From assembly GCA_003153855.1 (NCBI GenBank), contig PMBM01000153.1, forward strand, positions 1,372 to 11,679: 10,308 nucleotides of DNA. The letters run 5' to 3'. The position numbers and the translations under genes are program-made. The notes beneath the pieces were generated by a model. It was not told where the DNA came from, searched no databases, and worked only from the letters and a program-made list of their open reading frames with translations. Shown in pieces: positions 1 through 5,776 of this stretch (positions within the stretch are counted from its first letter, which is position 1; each line of letters begins with the position of its first letter). Source of the stretch: Propionibacteriaceae bacterium. Its GTDB lineage: Bacteria; Actinomycetota; Actinomycetes; Propionibacteriales; Propionibacteriaceae.

Positions 1-479
1 AGCAGGTCTCCCGCGCCGCGGCCGTGCAGCGCGGACACCGGGTGCGGCTCCCCCAGCCCGAGGTTCCACATGAGGGCGGCCTCGGTCTCGGTGCGGACGT
101 CGTCGACCTTGTTCGCGGCCAGGACGACGGGCTTCTTGCTGCGACGGAGCACCTGTACGACGGCCTCGTCCTCATCCGTGGTGCCGACGGTCGCGTCGAC
201 GACGAACAGGACGGCGTCCGCCGCGGCGATCGCCAGCTCGGCCTGCTCGGCGATCTGAGCGACCAAGCCTGTCGCATCGGAGACCCAACCGCCGGTGTCC
301 ACGACGACGAAGTCGCGTCCGGACCACTCGGCGTCGTACGACACGCGGTCCCTGGTCACGCCCGGGACGTCCTGGACGACGGCCTCGCGACGTCCGAGGA
401 AGCGGTTCACAAGCGTGGACTTGCCGACGTTCGGTCTGCCGACGACGGCCAGCACGGGCCTGGCGGCGAGCTCGGACAC
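1..479 (-). CDS. der: Ribosome-assembly GTPase Der (EngA), N-terminal part, cut by window edge
   Basis: Der is a two-G-domain GTPase that binds the maturing 50S subunit. About 159 codons of the first G domain are visible. They start [20 protein letters not shown] and carry the full set of G motifs: G1 GRPNVGKS (residues 14-21), the G2 threonine in VPGVTRDR, G3 DTGG, G4 NKVD and a G5-like SAL near the edge. The double-domain family is usually about 440-490 residues, so the second G domain and KH-like domain lie outside. The GTG start at 479 is chosen because AAGGAG lies 5 nt upstream (485-490) and the G1 motif sits at the usual distance. In many actinobacteria cmk lies directly upstream; here an MFS gene ends 60 nt upstream instead. 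Identity is near certain from the motifs; calling it Der rather than Era or another GTPase rests on the [20 protein letters not shown] combination. Confidence 0.96.
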   Translation of the reverse strand, partial: MSELAARPVLAVVGRPNVGKSTLVNRFLGRREAVVQDVPGVTRDRVSYDAEWSGRDFVVVDTGGWVSDATGLVAQIAEQAELAIAAADAVLFVVDATVGTTDEDEAVVQVLRRSKKPVVLAANKVDDVRTETEAALMWNLGLGEPHPVSALHGRGAGDL

Positions 480-484
480 GGGTA

Positions 485-490
485 CTCCTT
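485..490 (-). promoter_or_regulatory. Shine-Dalgarno sequence of der
   Basis: On the minus strand AAGGAG is followed by 5 nt and then GTG at 479. It decides the start of der, which has no ATG nearby in frame that would suit the N-terminus of the first G domain. Confidence 0.8.
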
Positions 491-525
491 GATCAGAGAC
501 GAACACCGCAGAGCGCGGCGCGACT

Positions 526-535
526 GCTCATCGTA
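526..535 (-). promoter_or_regulatory. Possible -10 element upstream of der (TACGATGAGC)
   Basis: TACGAT fits the actinobacterial TAnnnT -10 pattern and would give a leader of about 40 nt before the der GTG. The identical 10-mer recurs upstream of the MFS gene (1884-1893). No convincing -35 hexamer is seen at 16-18 nt, so der could equally be read from an upstream transcript. Weak support. Confidence 0.25.
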
Positions 536-539
536 CCGG

Positions 540-1793
540 TCAGGCGCTGACGATCGGTTCCCGCTCGGGCTTGGAGCGGAGGATCCTCCGCTTCGGACCG
601 GTGATCAGGGCGTACGCGATGAGGCCGAAAGACACGATCGTGACCCCGCCGGCGATGACCAGACCGGGCGTGTACGAGCCGAGCAAGTCCTTCACGCTGC
701 CCCACAGCGGCGCACCGAGCGCGACTCCGACCGGCATCGTGGCGATGCCGACGCCCAGCAGGGCGACGAGATGCGTGTCGCCGAACGTGTGCCTGTACAG
801 GATCGGCGTGATGACGGGGGTGGCGATCGCGGGGATCGAGTAGACGAGGATGGCCACGGCCTGCGCCGCGTAACCGTTCGCCATGACGAACAGCCCCAAG
901 GACACGATGAGGAGCAGCCACGCGAGGGCGGCGGACAGCAGCGGGCCGATGCGATCGTTGAGGGCGCCGAACAACAGGGTCGCCGCGATGTTGGCCACCG
1001 ACAGCAAGGCCAGCAAGGTCCCGGCGGCCTCGAGCGACAGCCCGTGCTCTCTCATGAGGCCCGGGAACTGCTGCTGCATCGCCATGAGCATGCTGTACAG
1101 GACCAGGCCGACGGTGAGCGCGATGAACTGCGGACTGGCGAACGCGGCCGAAGCCGTCCCGTGCGAGCGGCCCAGATCGGCCTGCGACACGTCATCCAGC
1201 GCCCCGTACGCGCGAAGGTTCACATGCGCCGGACGGCCACGTACGAGGAAGAGCCCGGTCAGGAGACACACCCCGAGGTTGGTCAGCCCGACGACCCGGA
1301 AGCCGAGCTCCCAACCTCCCGAGATGACCACCGGAGGCAGCACCGTCCCCGCCACGACGCCACCGAGGCTCGCGGTCGACATGACGATCCCGAGCATGGT
1401 CCCCCGACGCTTGACGAACCACTCGTTGACGAGCACAGCGCCGCCCATCTGCGTCGCCAGGGGCATCAGGCAGCCGGCGGTGAAGGCCCCCACGTACAGG
1501 GCGGGCAGGCTCGTGACGTACGAGATCGCGTACAGCGAGACTCCGCTGAGGACCCCGCAGACGAGGATCAGAGCGCGTACGCCGACGCGGCGGATGAGGA
1601 ACGAGCCGGCGGTCGACATCACGACGGCGCCGGACAGGGCGTTGATGGACGTGAACACCATGACGCTGCCGAGGCTCACTCCGAGGGAGGCGGCCATGGG
1701 CGGAAGCAGCAGTCCGCCACCGAGGAACATCAGGACGTTGAGCGCCATGATCAGGCCGGAGCCGATCACGACGAACCAATGGCGGAGTGTCAC
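540..1793 (-). CDS. MFS transporter, OFA/monocarboxylate-like
   Basis: A 417-residue integral membrane protein of the major facilitator superfamily with about 12 hydrophobic segments, expected in the cytoplasmic membrane. The loop after helix 2 reads GSFLIRRVG (63-71), a motif-A variant. NEWFVKRRG (123-131) resembles the (N)xWFxxRRG signature after helix 4 in oxalate/formate (OFA) and monocarboxylate transporters. A hydrophilic central loop spans about 185-222, and GALNDRIG (276-283) is the second motif A between helices 8 and 9. The substrate is unknown; a small organic acid is a guess from the family. The frame stays open to 2186, but the added N-terminus is basic, non-hydrophobic and overlaps the divergent glycosyltransferase. 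The GTG at 1793 puts helix 1 (HWFVVIGSGLIM) right at the start. ATG at 1862 or 1889 are alternatives, and none has a strong SD. Sits between cmk and der, with a putative CRP site in its upstream region. Confidence 0.85.
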   Translation of the reverse strand: MTLRHWFVVIGSGLIMALNVLMFLGGGLLLPPMAASLGVSLGSVMVFTSINALSGAVVMSTAGSFLIRRVGVRALILVCGVLSGVSLYAISYVTSLPALYVGAFTAGCLMPLATQMGGAVLVNEWFVKRRGTMLGIVMSTASLGGVVAGTVLPPVVISGGWELGFRVVGLTNLGVCLLTGLFLVRGRPAHVNLRAYGALDDVSQADLGRSHGTASAAFASPQFIALTVGLVLYSMLMAMQQQFPGLMREHGLSLEAAGTLLALLSVANIAATLLFGALNDRIGPLLSAALAWLLLIVSLGLFVMANGYAAQAVAILVYSIPAIATPVITPILYRHTFGDTHLVALLGVGIATMPVGVALGAPLWGSVKDLLGSYTPGLVIAGGVTIVSFGLIAYALITGPKRRILRSKPEREPIVSA

Positions 1794-1864
1794 GACGCCG
1801 TCCGTTCCGCCGCAGCGCTGGCGACCGGGAAAGCGGACACGGGTGACTCCTCGACCGAACATGC

Positions 1865-1877
1865 CCGCACAGTGCGG
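1865..1877. promoter_or_regulatory. 13-bp palindrome in the MFS leader, possible operator
   Basis: CCGCAC-A-GTGCGG is a perfect inverted repeat with a single central base. It lies about 70 bp upstream of the MFS GTG and just downstream of the putative TACGAT -10, where a repressor would block transcription. No regulator gene is adjacent, so the binding protein is unknown. A short GC-rich palindrome could also arise by chance. Confidence 0.3.
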
Positions 1878-1883
1878 AGCAAC

Positions 1884-1893
1884 GCTCATCGTA
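1884..1893 (-). promoter_or_regulatory. Possible -10 element of the MFS gene (TACGATGAGC)
   Basis: TACGAT matches TAnnnT and would start transcription near 1881, giving a leader of roughly 88 nt to the GTG at 1793. The same 10-mer occurs upstream of der. No clear -35 is present. If this is the -10, the ATG at 1889 cannot be the start of the MFS protein. Confidence 0.25.
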
Positions 1894-1942
1894 TCGACCC
1901 GCCGCTGACTCGACCCGGAACGCCCATCCGAGGGAGACGGCC

Positions 1943-1958
1943 TGTGAAAGAGATCACA
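1943..1958. promoter_or_regulatory. CRP/GlxR-type binding palindrome TGTGA-N6-TCACA
   Basis: TGTGA-aagaga-TCACA is an exact copy of the consensus half sites of cAMP-receptor-type regulators (CRP in E. coli, GlxR in corynebacteria, Cmr/Crp in mycobacteria). It lies in the divergent region between the MFS gene (GTG 1793) and the glycosyltransferase gene (ATG 2032), centred about 80 bp upstream of the latter and 158 bp upstream of the former. It could control either or both. TAGCCT at 1988-1993 is a candidate -10 for the plus-strand gene, placing the site near -50 relative to its start. I saw no other exact copy in the window. Confidence 0.6.
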
Positions 1959-1987
1959 TAGAAGACCATCCGACTCGACGCCAGGAC

Positions 1988-1993
1988 TAGCCT
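1988..1993 (+). promoter_or_regulatory. Candidate -10 of the GT87 gene
   Basis: TAGCCT fits TAnnnT and would give a start near 2000 and a leader of about 32 nt before ATG 2032. The region 16-18 nt upstream has no TTGACA-like hexamer, which would be consistent with an activator-dependent promoter served by the CRP-type site but does not prove it. Confidence 0.25.
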
Positions 1994-2020
1994 CGACACG
2001 CTTGGACGACCCGACGCCGA

Positions 2021-2026
2021 AAGAGG
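2021..2026 (+). promoter_or_regulatory. Shine-Dalgarno of the GT87 gene
   Basis: AAGAGG lies 5 nt before ATG 2032 and sets this start over the in-frame TTG 30 nt upstream. Confidence 0.65.
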
Positions 2027-2031
2027 TGCCC

Positions 2032-3255
2032 ATGACGATCGCCCCCGCGACGATCGCTCGGCGTGACGACGCCGTCGGCGTCCCGACACCGATGGCCGCA
2101 ACCTCTGGACGCCGTCGGGTCATCGAGCTGACACTCGCGCTTCTCCCGATGGGCCTGGTGCTGACCTTCACTCGCGGCACGAACATGGACCTCGATATCT
2201 ACCGCGGCGCCCTCGTGGACATGCTCCACGGCGGCAGCGCGTACGACTACGCGGTCTTCGTCAAGGAGGTCGGCGCCAACCTCGGCTTCATCTATCCCCC
2301 GTTCGCGTCGCTCGTGATGATGCCGCTCGCTTTGGTCCCGGAGGCTGTCGGCGCCGTGGTCATGGCCGGAGTGACCACGCTCCTGGTCATGCTTGCGCTC
2401 CTCGGCTGCATCGGTGCGATCGACACCCACCGCCTCCGCGTAGGCCGCAAGGAGGTCTCGCTCCTCGTCGTCGCGCTGGCATCCCTGCCCATCGCGGTGT
2501 CCATCCCGGCGCTGTCCAACATGACGCTGGGGCAGATCTCGTTCGCGATCGCCGCCGTCGTGCTGATCGACGTGACGCTCCTGCCGGCACGCTGGCGGGG
2601 CACCCTCGTCGGGCTGGTCGGCGCGATCAAGCTCACGCCGATGATCCTCGTCCCGTACTACCTGGTGACCCGCCAGTGGCGTGCGGCGATCAACGCGTCG
2701 GTCGCCTTCGCTCTCGCGACGGCCGTCTCCGCGGCGGTGCGATGGTCCGACACGATCCGCTACCTGTTCCACCCCGAGGTGGTCAGCAACTCCCTGGGCA
2801 ACCTCTCCCGGGCGGACAACTGGTCGATCTACGGCGTCCTGTCCCGCTTCGGTCTCGACGGCTCGACACGCACGGTCGTCTGGCTCCTCGGCTCGGCGCT
2901 GGTGCTCGCGGCGGCCCTGTGGCGTGCGCGCCGCCACTCCCTGCAGGGGCAGGAGCTCGAGGCCACCCTGGTCATGGGGCTCGCCGCCGGACTCGTCATG
3001 GTCGCCACCTGGCCGCACCACCTGCTGTTCTGCGTCGTCGCCTGCGCCGTGCTCGCGATGGAGCGTCCCGCCATCGGGTTCCCGGTACTGGTCCTCGCCA
3101 CGATCGGCGGCGAGCTGCTGCCGGAATCGCCGGGCAACTGGATGGTGCTGCTCATCATCTCGCTGGTCGTGCTGGGACTGCCGGGCAGGGCACGACGCGC
3201 GCCCCGAACGACCCCGCTGGACGCCGCGCGACACCCCGTGCCCGACGCCGCCTGA
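2032..3255 (+). CDS. GT87 (DUF2029) polytopic glycosyltransferase, probable mannosyltransferase
   Basis: A 407-residue membrane protein of the GT-C fold, family GT87. Known members, such as mycobacterial PimE, transfer mannose from polyprenyl-phosphate-mannose to lipid-linked glycans on the outer face of the membrane. After helix 1 comes the acidic loop NMDLDIYRGA (51-60), where the family's catalytic aspartate lies (D53 or D55). Other matches are FIYPP (87-91), NMTLGQISF (163-171), GAIKLTPMILVPYYL (197-211) and a late loop with NWSIYG (263-268) and WPHH (327-330). About 9-11 hydrophobic segments are visible, ending in a basic tail. The ATG at 2032 is preceded by AAGAGG with 5-nt spacing; an in-frame TTG at 2002 has no such site. 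The acceptor is unknown; PIM, lipomannan or another cell-envelope glycan are possible. It ends 6 nt from the convergent cmk stop and breaks the cmk-der pair. Confidence 0.88.
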   Translation: MTIAPATIARRDDAVGVPTPMAATSGRRRVIELTLALLPMGLVLTFTRGTNMDLDIYRGALVDMLHGGSAYDYAVFVKEVGANLGFIYPPFASLVMMPLALVPEAVGAVVMAGVTTLLVMLALLGCIGAIDTHRLRVGRKEVSLLVVALASLPIAVSIPALSNMTLGQISFAIAAVVLIDVTLLPARWRGTLVGLVGAIKLTPMILVPYYLVTRQWRAAINASVAFALATAVSAAVRWSDTIRYLFHPEVVSNSLGNLSRADNWSIYGVLSRFGLDGSTRTVVWLLGSALVLAAALWRARRHSLQGQELEATLVMGLAAGLVMVATWPHHLLFCVVACAVLAMERPAIGFPVLVLATIGGELLPESPGNWMVLLIISLVVLGLPGRARRAPRTTPLDAARHPVPDAA

Positions 3256-3261
3256 CGGAGC

Positions 3262-3930
3262 TCAGTCCTCGGGGGTGAGCCCGTTCTCCCTGGCCAGCAC
3301 GAGTATCGCGTCCACGACCTCGTCCACGGTGAGGTCCGTGGAGTCGACGACGGTCACCCCGGGCGCGGCATCAGTGAAGTTCACCAACGTCGAGTCGTCC
3401 TTGTCACGCCGCACCACCTGGTCGTGGAGGGCAGCCTCGTCCAAAGCCCCGGCCAGCTCGGCGCCGCGACGGGCCATGCGACGTACGGGATCGGCGACCA
3501 GCAGCACGCGCACCGCCGCCTCCGGACAGACCACGGTGGTGATGTCCCGGCCTTCGACCACGTACCGGCCGGCCGCGATGATCGCCCGTTGGCGCCGTAC
3601 GAGCTCGGCGCGGGACTCGGCGTTCGTCGAGACGGCACTCACCCACGCCGACACGCTCGGCTCGCGGATCGTGAGCGTGGCGTCGACGCCGTCGACGAGA
3701 AGCCGCTGGTCGTCGGGGGCGGTGCTGATGTCCAGCACGACCGTACGTGTCATCGCCGCGATGCCCTCGACGTCGTCGTGGTCGACCCCGTCGCGCAGGC
3801 ACGCGACGGCGACCCCCCGGTACATGGCGCCGGTGTCGAGGTAGCCGTAGCCGAGCCGGCGGGCCACCTCCCGCGCGGTCGTCGACTTCCCCGAACCTGA
3901 CGGGCCGTCGATGGCCACGATCGCACTCAT
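3262..3930 (-). CDS. cmk: Cytidylate (CMP/dCMP) kinase
   Basis: Cytoplasmic kinase that turns CMP and dCMP into their diphosphates with ATP, salvaging pyrimidine nucleotides. The 222-residue product is close to the usual length (E. coli Cmk 227). Visible are the Walker A loop GPSGSGKST (9-17), the DTGAMYRG motif (32-39), a VSAVST substrate-side element (97-102), EGRDITTVV (126-134) and the LID-region RRDKDDS (174-180). Two in-frame ATGs exist, at 3939 and 3930. In the first case GGAAGG abuts the codon, whereas for 3930 AAGGA stands 8 nt upstream, so 3930 is preferred. The gene follows tyrA on the same strand with 48 nt between them, so co-transcription is likely. Downstream it faces the GT87 gene tail to tail rather than running into der as in most actinobacteria. 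Confidence 0.96.
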   Translation of the reverse strand: MSAIVAIDGPSGSGKSTTAREVARRLGYGYLDTGAMYRGVAVACLRDGVDHDDVEGIAAMTRTVVLDISTAPDDQRLLVDGVDATLTIREPSVSAWVSAVSTNAESRAELVRRQRAIIAAGRYVVEGRDITTVVCPEAAVRVLLVADPVRRMARRGAELAGALDEAALHDQVVRRDKDDSTLVNFTDAAPGVTVVDSTDLTVDEVVDAILVLARENGLTPED

Positions 3931-3978
3931 GGGCGACATCCTTCCAGACCACTTCCCGTCGGACGCACCGGCCAGAGG

Positions 3979-5046
3979 CTAAGGACGTACGGTCCAGCCG
4001 CGGTCCATCATCGTCGCCGTGAGCCCCTTCTCGCGCTCCGGGGTCACCGCCACCGACAAGTAGCCGACCTCGCGGGCCTCGTCGTGCTCGATCGCGAGGT
4101 CCTCGACGTTCACACCGGCCTCGTCGATGTCCGCGAAGAGCCGCGCCAGCGCTCCAGGAGCGTCCGGGATCTCGACGACGACGTGGGCGAACTCCGTGGC
4201 CCGATGGCCGTGCTTGCCCGGCAAGGCCCTCGTGCCGCGCCTGCCACGTGCGATGAACTCCCGGACCGCCTCCGGGTCGTCGAGCACGGCGACGAGACCG
4301 GCGAGCGCCTCCTGTACCGCCAGCAGCTCGGTCCGTACGGCGTCGGCGTTCGCGGCAACGATCTGCTGCCACAGGTCCGGGTCCGAACCGGCGATGCGGG
4401 TCACGTCCCGGATGCCCTGGCCCGCGAGTCGCAGGTGCTCCGCGGGGACGTCGACGAGACGCCCTGCAGTGAGCGAGCTCATGAGCTGCGGCAGGTGCGA
4501 CACCTGCGCGACGGCTTCGTCGTGCTCGCGTGCGTCCAGGACGACCACGCGGCCGCCGCAGTCCCGCGCGAGCTGCTCGACACGGGCGACTGCTTCGGGC
4601 GCCGACGTGAGGTGAGGCGTGACGACCCAGGTCCGGTCGACGAAGAGGTCGGCGGTCGACGTGAGCGGCCCGGCATGTTGCGACCCGGCCATGGGGTGCG
4701 ACCCGACGTAGCGCGACAGGTCAACTCCACTGGCGGCGAGGTCGGCGAGCACCGCGCCCTTCACCGACCCGACATCGGTCACGACGGCCGACCGGTACCG
4801 CTCCAGGGCGCCGAGCACGGCGGTGGCGATGGCGGCGGGCGGAACGGCGACGACGACCAGGTCGACATCGTCCGGCGCGGCCTTGTCCGTGGTGCCGGCT
4901 CCGAGCTCCGCGGCGACGCGCGCGTGGGAGGAGACACGGTCACGCAGATGCACGCGATGGCCCCTGCCGACGAGCGCCATACCGATGGAGGCGCCCACGA
5001 GTCCCGCGCCGATGACGACGACGCACTCGCCGGTTCCCGTACCCAT
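3979..5046 (-). CDS. tyrA: Prephenate/arogenate dehydrogenase with ACT domain
   Basis: Oxidative decarboxylation step of tyrosine synthesis, turning prephenate into 4-hydroxyphenylpyruvate (or arogenate into tyrosine) with NAD(P). The product is 355 residues. It has an N-terminal Rossmann fold with GAGLVG (13-18), the conserved VGSVKG (92-97), the active-site segment GSHPMAGSQHAG (115-126), the EHDEAVAQVSHLPQL segment (174-188) in the helical dimerisation domain, and a C-terminal ACT domain (about 286-355; VEIPDAPGALARLF), which in this family usually mediates feedback by tyrosine. ATG 5046 is set by GGAGG 6 nt upstream; a longer in-frame start at 5091 would overlap the divergent gene's promoter region. 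First gene of the tyrA-cmk series. Prephenate versus arogenate specificity cannot be decided from sequence alone here. Confidence 0.95.
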   Translation of the reverse strand: MGTGTGECVVVIGAGLVGASIGMALVGRGHRVHLRDRVSSHARVAAELGAGTTDKAAPDDVDLVVVAVPPAAIATAVLGALERYRSAVVTDVGSVKGAVLADLAASGVDLSRYVGSHPMAGSQHAGPLTSTADLFVDRTWVVTPHLTSAPEAVARVEQLARDCGGRVVVLDAREHDEAVAQVSHLPQLMSSLTAGRLVDVPAEHLRLAGQGIRDVTRIAGSDPDLWQQIVAANADAVRTELLAVQEALAGLVAVLDDPEAVREFIARGRRGTRALPGKHGHRATEFAHVVVEIPDAPGALARLFADIDEAGVNVEDLAIEHDEAREVGYLSVAVTPEREKGLTATMMDRGWTVRP

Positions 5047-5052
5047 CCGTGA

Positions 5053-5057
5053 CCTCC
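5053..5057 (-). promoter_or_regulatory. Shine-Dalgarno of tyrA
   Basis: GGAGG followed by 6 nt and ATG 5046 on the minus strand; it selects this start over the upstream in-frame ATG at 5091. Confidence 0.75.
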
Positions 5058-5095
5058 GTAGACCGCGCGCCAGCCTATCGGCGCGGAACACGAAG

Positions 5096-5101
5096 TATCG
5101 T
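5096..5101 (+). promoter_or_regulatory. Candidate -10 of the DUF3054 gene, possibly giving a leaderless mRNA
   Basis: TATCGT fits TAnnnT and ends 7 nt before ATG 5109. A transcript would start at or next to the initiation codon. This would explain the absence of an SD before that ATG. No clear -35 is seen. Confidence 0.3.
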
Positions 5102-5108
5102 CAGTGGC

Positions 5109-5495
5109 ATGCGTACACCCGTCAGGATCGCCATCGATGTCGTCCTGGTCCTTGTCTTCGCAGTTGTCGGACGTGCCAGCCATGGCGAAGATCTGAGCCT
5201 CGTCGGCATCCTGCAGACGGGATGGCCGTTCCTCGTCGGCTGCCTCATCGGATCGGTGCTCGGCTGCCTCGTGCTCCGGCTCGGGTGGCTCCGGGAGGGC
5301 CTCCTCGTCTGGGCGATCACCGTCGTGGTGGGGATGCTTCTCCGCGGGATCACAGGCGGTGGACTGGCCGTCGGGTTCCTCATCGTCGCCACGCTCGTCC
5401 TGGCCCTCTTCCTCGTGGGCTGGCGCATGGTGGCCTGGCGCATGGCCGTCACACGGTCGGCGTCCGGCCCGAGCGATCCCGTCCCGACGCCGTGA
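5109..5495 (+). CDS. DUF3054 family small membrane protein
   Basis: A 128-residue protein with four hydrophobic segments (about 5-20, 35-57, 62-80 and 84-108) and a short polar C-terminal tail, so a cytoplasmic-membrane protein. GRASHGED (21-28) and the following TGWPFLVG (37-44) are the most recognisable parts of DUF3054, a family common in actinobacteria whose function is unknown. The ATG at 5109 is chosen because helix 1 begins right after it and family members start with a few residues before that helix; the frame is open back to 5049 but that part overlaps tyrA. No SD is visible, consistent with the leaderless arrangement suggested by the nearby TATCGT. It diverges from tyrA with 62 bp between starts and converges on the acidic small gene. 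Confidence 0.82.
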   Translation: MRTPVRIAIDVVLVLVFAVVGRASHGEDLSLVGILQTGWPFLVGCLIGSVLGCLVLRLGWLREGLLVWAITVVVGMLLRGITGGGLAVGFLIVATLVLALFLVGWRMVAWRMAVTRSASGPSDPVPTP

Positions 5496-5527
5496 GCTCG
5501 CATCGGTGCGGGTGCCTTCGGCCCAGC

Positions 5528-5698
5528 TCAGGAGCCGGCGCCGGGCGCTGACTCGTCGTCGCCTTCCGGCACCAGCTGGCGCTGCTCGATGACGTCGGCC
5601 TCGTCCGCGTCGACCGGGATCGCGCGAAGGTCGTCGGTGTCCTCGTCCTCGTCGGCGAACACGGCGCGGTCCTCGTCGGGCACTGGTGTGCTGCTCAT
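5528..5698 (-). CDS. Small highly acidic protein with EADVIEQ motif
   Basis: A 56-residue protein with 19 Asp/Glu and only 3 Arg, no Lys and no cysteine, so probably disordered and soluble. The segment DADEADVIEQRQLVPEGDD (30-48) recalls a short EADV(I/L)EQ...VP motif I associate with small uncharacterised actinobacterial proteins; that link is from memory and not checked. Function unknown. The start ATG 5698 has an excellent SD (AGGAGG, 6-nt spacing), the best argument that it is a real gene; the open frame to 5728 lacks support. It lies 78 nt after the Usp stop on the same strand, with a strong hairpin just before its SD, so it may be the last gene of that operon or separately controlled. 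Confidence 0.72.
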   Translation of the reverse strand: MSSTPVPDEDRAVFADEDEDTDDLRAIPVDADEADVIEQRQLVPEGDDESAPGAGS

Positions 5699-5702
5699 GT
5701 GG

Positions 5703-5710
5703 CACCTCCT
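5703..5710 (-). promoter_or_regulatory. Strong Shine-Dalgarno of the acidic small gene
   Basis: AGGAGGTG with 6 nt between AGGAGG and ATG 5698. It begins 2 nt after the 3' arm of the hairpin at 5713-5732, so folding of the leader may alter access to it. Confidence 0.8.
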
Positions 5711-5712
5711 CA

Positions 5713-5732
5713 GTGGGTGGTCGTCCACCCAC
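5713..5732 (-). terminator. Perfect 8-bp hairpin between usp and the acidic gene (terminator or leader hairpin)
   Basis: GTGGGTGG and CCACCCAC flank a 4-nt loop with no mismatch. On the minus strand it lies 44 nt past the Usp stop and directly before the SD of the acidic gene. There is no T-tract after it, so intrinsic termination is doubtful, although actinobacterial terminators often lack one. It may instead be a transcript-end stabiliser or a translational control hairpin. Confidence 0.45.
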
Positions 5733-5776
5733 AGGTGTACCCCTTGGGAGCAGGTCCCACCACCCCGCGAGCGAGG

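Noticed and set aside
24..1961. Plus-strand open frame of 645 codons antisense to der and the MFS gene
   Set aside because: Composition is dominated by Arg, Asp, His, Gly and Glu with no domain, and it mirrors two recognisable minus-strand genes; long stop-free antisense frames are expected in high-G+C DNA.
1794..2186. 131-codon N-terminal extension of the MFS protein
   Set aside because: The extension is polar, basic and non-family-like, runs through the putative CRP site, and overlaps the well-supported start of the divergent GT87 gene.
1987..3234. Minus-strand open frame of 415 codons opposite GT87
   Set aside because: Rich in Arg, Asp, Gln and His without any recognisable fold, while the plus strand encodes a clear GT87 membrane protein.
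5496..5527. Possible terminator CGCA-TCGG-TGCG between the convergent DUF3054 and acidic genes
   Set aside because: The stem is only 4 bp with no T-tract on either side, too weak to call.
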